Assembly: GCF_963678635.1 (NCBI RefSeq)
Contig: NC_087062.1
Coordinates: 81,444,751 to 81,508,750 of the forward strand
Reading direction: 5' to 3'
Length of the DNA stretch: 64,000 nt
Source of the DNA: Symsagittifera roscoffensis
Taxonomy: Eukaryota; Xenacoelomorpha; Acoela; Convolutidae
Below, piece after piece: positions 58,201-64,000 of this stretch (its first letter is position 1; every line of letters begins with the position of its first letter). The position numbers and the translations under genes are program-made. The notes below the pieces were generated by a model. It was not told the DNA's origin and searched no databases. It saw only the letters and a list, made by a program, of their open reading frames with translations.

Positions 58201-60766
58201 GTGATAAAATCTAATATCAAAGGTACCAGGCGCCTCTTAAACAAAGATGGTTTTCAAGTTTTTTCTTGTAGTGGGGCGAGGAAGGGGAATGAGTGGTGCA
58301 TCTGACTGTTAACATGCAACTTTTCTGGCTCAGATGGAAAAACAGCAACGAAACAAAAAATTTTCGTAAAATTTTTATATTTCATTGTACAATTCAATTC
58401 CCAATTTATACAATTCAAAATAGATAATCGCTCATGCAACGTAAATTATACTCAATTTCGAATAAAAAAAAAACAATTAAAAAATGATATTTGTTGTCTT
58501 TTGCTTAAAAAATTTTAAAAGCATTTCAATTGAATGAAAAGTTGCCTGATAGATTTTTTGAAATTAAAAATCCTTAAATACTTTTTCTTAATCTGTAAGC
58601 CTAAAGTGTGAAAAAATCACATAGGAACTTCAAGTTCAATTGGGTTGTTGGTGTGGTATTGGAAGGATATTGTTTAAATGTAACTTAAATAGACCTCAAT
58701 TATAAAAAACCAAAATTGTGTCTATTAAGTTAAAGCCTCTTTTATCTAAATTTTTTTACTGACTGATTTACTTTCACTTTAGATATCAATTGGTTATGTT
58801 AGATTTCCCAAATTGAAAATTATTTAGACCAACGGATAAAACCTAGCATTCCCAGAAATTTTATGCAGAAACGTAACAACTAAAGATTTAGACAAACACC
58901 AATGAGAACATAAGAAAATCCATAAGGACATTTTATTCTACGACAAAAAAGGAAACGAGGAAAAGGACCCAGCGATTAAACATATCCTAGCATTACACAA
59001 AATAAGAACGGTGTAATTAAATCCAAAATGGTCAACGACAAAATAATCAAAATGCCCAAGGAAACAAATTGCTGTCGAATGTGCCTGTACGTATTTTACT
59101 CTTTATAAGCTTTGCGAATCTAAAATGGGTGAGAAAATCTAATATCAAAGGTACCAGGCGCCTCTTAAACAAGGATGGTTTTCAAGTTTTTTCTTGTAGT
59201 GGGGCGAGGAAAGGGAATGAGCGGTGCATCTGACTGTTAACATGCAACTTTTCTGGCTCAGATGGAAAAACAGCAACGAAACATTAAATTTCGTAAAATG
59301 TTTATATTTCACTGTACAATTAAATTCCCAATTTATACAATTCAAAATAGATACATCGCTCATGCAACGTAAATTATACTCAATTTTGAATAAAATAAAC
59401 AATTTATAAATGATATTCGTTGTCTTTGTTTATAAATTTCAAAAAAAGCATTTCAATTAAATGAAAAGTTGCCTGATAGATTTTTTGAAATAATAACTCC
59501 TTAAATACTTTCTCTAAATCTGTAAGCTTGAAGTGTGAAAAAAATCACATAGGAACTTCAAGTTCAATTGGGTTTCTGGTGTGGTATTGGAAGGGATATT
59601 GTTTAAATGTGTATTTAACTAGGCCTCAATTATAAAAAACCAAAATTGTGTCTATTAAGTTAAAGCCTCTTTTATCTAAATCAGGAACTGACTGATTTAC
59701 TTTCATTTTAGATATCAATTGGTTATATCAGATTTCCCAAATTGAAAATTATTTAGACCGCCGGAAAAAACCTAGCAACCCCAGATATTTTAAGCAGAAA
59801 CGTAACAACTAAAGATTTAGACAAAAACCAATTTAAAAATAAGAAAATATATAAGGACATTTTGTTCTACGACAAAAAAGGAAACGAGGAAAAGGACCCA
59901 GTGATGAAACGTATCCTAGCATTAAACAAAATAAGAACGGTGTAACAAAATCCAAAATGGATAACGACAAAATCATCAAAATGCCCAAGGAAAAAAACAA
60001 ATTTGCTCACTAACTGATGCAAGTTCCTGTTTCATACAAGCTTCAGCTATCAACGAAGTTCGATTGATTCAAAACAAAATACCAACTAATAATGCGAGTT
60101 ACAAAAAGTCGGATCAAAACTATTCGGATCTGTCGTTCAAATTAGACAGGAACCCAACCCAATTTGGGGAATATCCGTCAAACTATGATATTGATGATCA
60201 GTCGGGTCTCTTATACTTTGAAACAATGGATGAACAAGATGAAATTATCCAAGAATGTTTGCTCAACGATTAAAATGCATTATGTGAACAACTAACCAAT
60301 AAACTAGAAAAAAAAATTGCAACCAAACTCCCTAACGAGTCATTAACAAAGAAGGATAACCTCATCAGATGTTCGAAAATTTTACCTATTTAGGAATAAA
60401 TATAGATTTGAACACTGAACTTATTGTTAAAGAACAAGACACCAATTAAGTCAAAAATTAATCAAAGAGCTAGTAAGGTACGAACACAAGGACTCAAAAA
60501 ATTTAAACTATAGACAATCAAGAGCTTTGTTTTGATTGCTAAGCAAAATTTAAAACTTATTCCTAATAGGAAAAATTCTTTGCCAAGAACAAACATCAGA
60601 CAACCCCGAAGTGAATAAAAAATTAAATTTGTGTACCCATGTCACTACTCTTTAAAAAATATTTGAATTGGCGCTCAGAGATCAATTAGCAGCTCATGTG
60701 GAAAAGGACAAAACCATTGCGAATATTGAAAAAATTTTCTTTTGGCCAGGCATGAATAAATGGATA
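55204..60766. repeat. Array unit 3 (A/B chimera)
   Basis: It lacks block R and begins ACGGAGGTAAAAAAATG directly after the integrase remnant. It carries an A-variant segment (58014-59060), then jumps at ACAAATTGCTGTCGAATG (about 59061) back to an earlier point and repeats the region as a B variant (59061-59990). Confidence 0.8.
58131..59990 (+). repeat. Internal ~930-base duplication within unit 3
   Basis: 58131-59060 and 59061-59990 are two versions of the same segment, A type and B type. Both begin GAAA(AA)CAAATTGCTGTCG. The order A then B, with each half resembling a different unit, fits unequal crossing-over between array members. Confidence 0.75.
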
Positions 60767-60767
60767 A
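60668..60767 (+). pseudogene. Integrase zinc-domain remnant at the unit 3/4 junction
   Basis: Same segment as at 55104-55204, but here without the TAA: LALRDQLAAHVEKDKTIANI then FFWPGMNKWI. It is cut at the same point by the start of the next unit. Confidence 0.6.
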
Positions 60768-63700
60768 ACGGAGATAAAAAAATGTGAGTTTTGTTTTTAG
60801 GCCTTAATGAGTAATTTGATAATTTTTTCTTTCTATTCTCTTCTATCGCCTCAGCTGTTTCGTTTTCGTTAGTTACTGGATCCCCGCCATCAATGTCTCC
60901 ACACTCAGTAGCGCCACTGGGTTGTTGGTATGCACTTTCGGTTTTTGATATAATCTCCAGAGAGAGTTTGCGATTAGCTCTCTTCTTGAATAGAAATTTC
61001 TTGTTCCACAAATTTGTAGACTCTTCACACTCGAAAAGAAATCAATTATATCGTCATTTGAAGATTCACACAAGCAAAAGCATTGAAGGCTATTATCTTC
61101 TTGCATAGACAATCTCTCAGGCATTATCTCGCTTTTATTGTAGAATTTTGCGGTTGGAAAACTTGTAAACACTTTTGATCTTAAAATCTGTAATGGCTCT
61201 CAGAGTTCAAAAAACATCATCAGTATTTGAGATGAGGTGTTTCGGAGGTTTACTAGGGGAAAAGTCCTGTGAGTTGACATCTCTCCTTTATTAGTAATTA
61301 TAGTGGTTTTAGAAAGATTTTCAATCATCAGTATTTCAAATTTTGTATCAGATGATTATTGGACGAGATGTTTTGTGAGAGGTTTAATGGGGATAAAGGA
61401 CGGCTTGATCAACTTTTTTCAAACTGTTAACTGAAAAACTGATGATGATTTGTTTACGACAAGTCATTGGGCCTTTTAAGAACAGAAATGCTCTAAATTT
61501 TTCAAACCTCGTTTTTTTTCGTTCTTCTCTATCTCAATCGTTTTCTCTGAAATATTTCATCAAAAAACCAGAATGCAAAAACAGCAGTATTCACCAGATT
61601 ACCTGCAAGCAGTGAACTAACTGAGGAGCGCCGTTGAGTCTCGAAATAATTGAGAGCGAAGATGCAGTAACCATTGAAATCTAATTAACAGAGGACATGT
61701 TAGAGAAAATAACCAAAAAATGATCAAAATTGCTCGTCTATAATAAAAAACAAATTTACTCACTTTTTCTTTGTAATTTGTTGCTCAAACTGATAAACTG
61801 CTCAACAGGGATCATAAGCAAAAATTGAATCACTTTCTTGCTGTTTTATTTTTTCCGCTGGATTCAGTTATCTTTTTGAATTAAAAGAAAAAAGAGGATA
61901 TTTGATCTCAGATGGTCAGTTTTCAGAAAAGACGACCAATCCGTCCTTTATCCCCAATAAACCTCTCACGAGGCTTCTCTCCCAGTAACAATTTGATCCA
62001 TCTCATTTTCAGTACTAATGATTTTAAATCACTCTGAACCAACTTATTCACAAAGAAAGGCGAGATGTCCACTCACAGAAGCTCTCCCCTAACAAACCTC
62101 TGAACCATCTCTTCTCAACTACTGATGATGATGATTTTCCAAACGGACACTGATTGAAATAACGTTTTTAAAGAAGAATTGAGTTTCCAATAGTCCTAAA
62201 AAATTGAAGAAACTCGATTGAGAAAAATTTCTGGTGATCATTACAAAACGTAATTATTCACCAATTTAGTTAACCAATCTTTACAAAAACTTTTTTTTCG
62301 TGGACTTTGCTGACAATGATTAGGTCGTTGTTTTTTAAATCAGCCTTGTTTTTAATTTTTCATATGCAAGCTCAGTAAAAAAAAAGGAAATTGCGGATTC
62401 CACTTACATTTGCTGAACTTATTTACAGTTTGCGGAAACCTATGCATGTTGCAGAATCCCGAACAACTAACTATATTCGCCTGTTGCGAAATCCGCATAA
62501 AAGTAAATGTGCCGACAAAGTTTACGTACAGGACTTTGTACACGGAACCCACTTACTTTTTGGAACATTTTTCAAGATTTGTCCCTGGAGCACAGGAAAA
62601 TACAGACACAAAAATATGCGCCTATCCAGAGCAAATTTTAACCTCGTAATGAATGACGGAGAGAATAATGACATTCGGATTTTATTCGATGCACCCCGCG
62701 ACAGGAAGATAAACGCCTGGTGTTTTTTATTCAGACTAGAATTGTTTTTTTTATTGTTTTCAAAATGTTTTGACGGAATAGTGTTAATCTGTTCAACAAA
62801 AAATCAGTATTTTTTGCGGACAAAATTATGGGATTTGAAAACGACCTATCTGTCAATTTGGACAATGAAGTCGAGAAACTTACAACTCTCTAAAAACTGA
62901 TACTTAATTGTTAACACAACCTTAAGCTGTATCACAACTGAGAACTGAACCATGTTTGTTGCGTTTTTAAGCATAAAAATGACTTACTATCCAGAAAACA
63001 AAGACTAACTGGGTTACAACTGTTCGCATTGTTAGTATTTTAATTATAAATACAATTTCAAACCAGTTTGTACATCAGCGAGGTTTTATGAATGAACCAG
63101 CAAAATTCTGATGATATTCACAGTCATTTGAAAAAACGTGAATCATTTTTAAACTGCAAAATGTGTTTTAATGATACATCGTGTGGGTGTTTGACCAAAG
63201 CAAAAATAGCAGCTTAAATAAGAAGTCATTTCGGAGCCAAAACGTTTTTTTTTCTGTAAATTCTTCGGTGAAATGTCGCTTATTCATTGTTGTCAAAACT
63301 TTGCAGTTTTATAGTCAATAACTTAAGGGCTTAAGTGTTGTCAACCACTTCATCATTTGCAAAGGTCCTATTATGCCATCGACGCAAAAAATTAAACGTT
63401 TAAAATCAAATATGTTTAAAATTGGTTTCCGCCCTGATATACCAAAGCCTTTTAAATCCAAGTTTTGCACTTGAAAGACTGCTCATTATTCCAAGTGAAC
63501 GACTGCTGTTTTTGGGCTTTAACTTTGCAATTGAAAGAGTGCTTCAGTTTTCCAAAAAGCATACATTGAAACCATAGCTTGAGTGATAACATTTCCCTGT
63601 TTGCTAACCTTTGGAATGAATTTGATCGCAGAGTGTTTAATTCGTCGCCCGCTGCACTGAGACCCCCTCCCTATCCCTACTCATTCTCTGCAAATGAAAA

Positions 63701-64000
63701 ACAAATTGCTGTCGAATGTGCCTGTACGTATTTTACTCTTTATAAGCTTTGCGAATCTAAACTGGGTGATAAAATCTAATATCAAAGGTACCAGGCGCCT
63801 CTTAAACAAAGATGGTTTTCAAGTTTTTTCTTGTAGTGGGGCGAGGAAGGGGAATGAGTGGTGCATCTGACTGTTAACATGCAACTTTTCTGGCTCAGAT
63901 GGAAAAACAGCAACGAAACAAACAATTTTCGTAAAATTTTTATATTTTATTGTACAATTCAATTCCCAATTTATACAATTCAAAATAGATAATCGCTCAT
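60767..64000. repeat. Array unit 4 (cut by window end)
   Basis: Same start as unit 3. It contains the R'/R'' inverted pair, the 62.4-62.9-kb ORF (frame altered by a one-base deletion near 62501) and an A-type segment from 63579. Confidence 0.85.

Larger units (their letters stand above)
44450..64000. repeat. Tandem array of 4.9-5.6-kb units
   Basis: The anchor word ACGGAG(G/A)TAAAAAA(A)TGTGAG recurs at 44986, 49913, 55205 and 60768, spacings 4927, 5292 and 5563. Between anchors the order of landmarks is the same and identity by eye is very high. The differences in length come from a ~0.5-kb left block present only in units 1 and 2, an extra ~675 bases in unit 2, and a ~930-base internal duplication in unit 3. 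The array continues past the right edge. Confidence 0.92.

Noticed and set aside
44450-64000. A tandemly duplicated working gene family or rRNA/histone cluster
   Set aside because: Frames are short and broken in different places, and no rRNA, histone or other known repeat-gene sequence is seen.

Overview
The window looks like AT-rich nuclear DNA of an invertebrate animal. It has spliced genes with GT/AG introns, long T-rich introns, homopolymer runs, microsatellites, many small DNA-transposon derivatives and one Ty3/Gypsy LTR retrotransposon. Nothing bacterial is visible: no operons, ribosome binding sites or CRISPR. I cannot name the species. A 200-base assembly gap lies at 4789-4988.

Three host genes can be rebuilt from exons whose splice phases match. 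(1) A plus-strand gene at 3.4-13.0 kb has six exons. Its last exon looks like the C-terminal domain of VWA5B-type (VIT/von Willebrand A) proteins; the N-terminal part would lie left of the window. (2) A minus-strand two-exon gene (exons 25640-25415 and 22446-22028) encodes a complete secreted lipocalin of the apolipoprotein D type, 214 residues. (3) A minus-strand ankyrin-repeat protein gene has a large first coding exon (42984-41653) that joins in phase to a terminal exon at 29092-28856. The 12.6-kb intron between them holds the LTR retrotransposon.

The mobile fraction is large. A 7.2-kb Ty3/Gypsy element (31976-39178, minus strand) has 301-bp LTRs, a GGGTG target duplication, a tRNA-Ser-type primer site, and gag and pol broken by frameshifts and stops. 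About a dozen copies of a small hAT-like non-autonomous element (ends CAGGGGCGGATYTAGG) are scattered from 2.6 to 40.5 kb, some with 8-bp target duplications and some nested. Two other short inverted-repeat families and a longer dispersed repeat with AGTCGGAAC near its end also occur. A recent ~1.3-kb tandem duplication lies at 13.7-16.4 kb, minisatellite clusters at 17.0-21.3 kb, and clusters of the palindrome TAATCGATTA at 40.5-41.4 kb.

From about 44.45 kb to the right edge the sequence is a tandem array of units 4.9-5.6 kb long, four of them visible and the last cut by the window end. Each unit carries direct and inverted copies of a ~230-bp block, short ORFs conserved between units but breaking independently, and decayed retrotransposon-like coding sequence. 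Two sequence variants of one segment (A and B) are mixed through the array, and the unit junctions differ. This array is the least explained part of the window; I see no evidence that it is a functional gene system.
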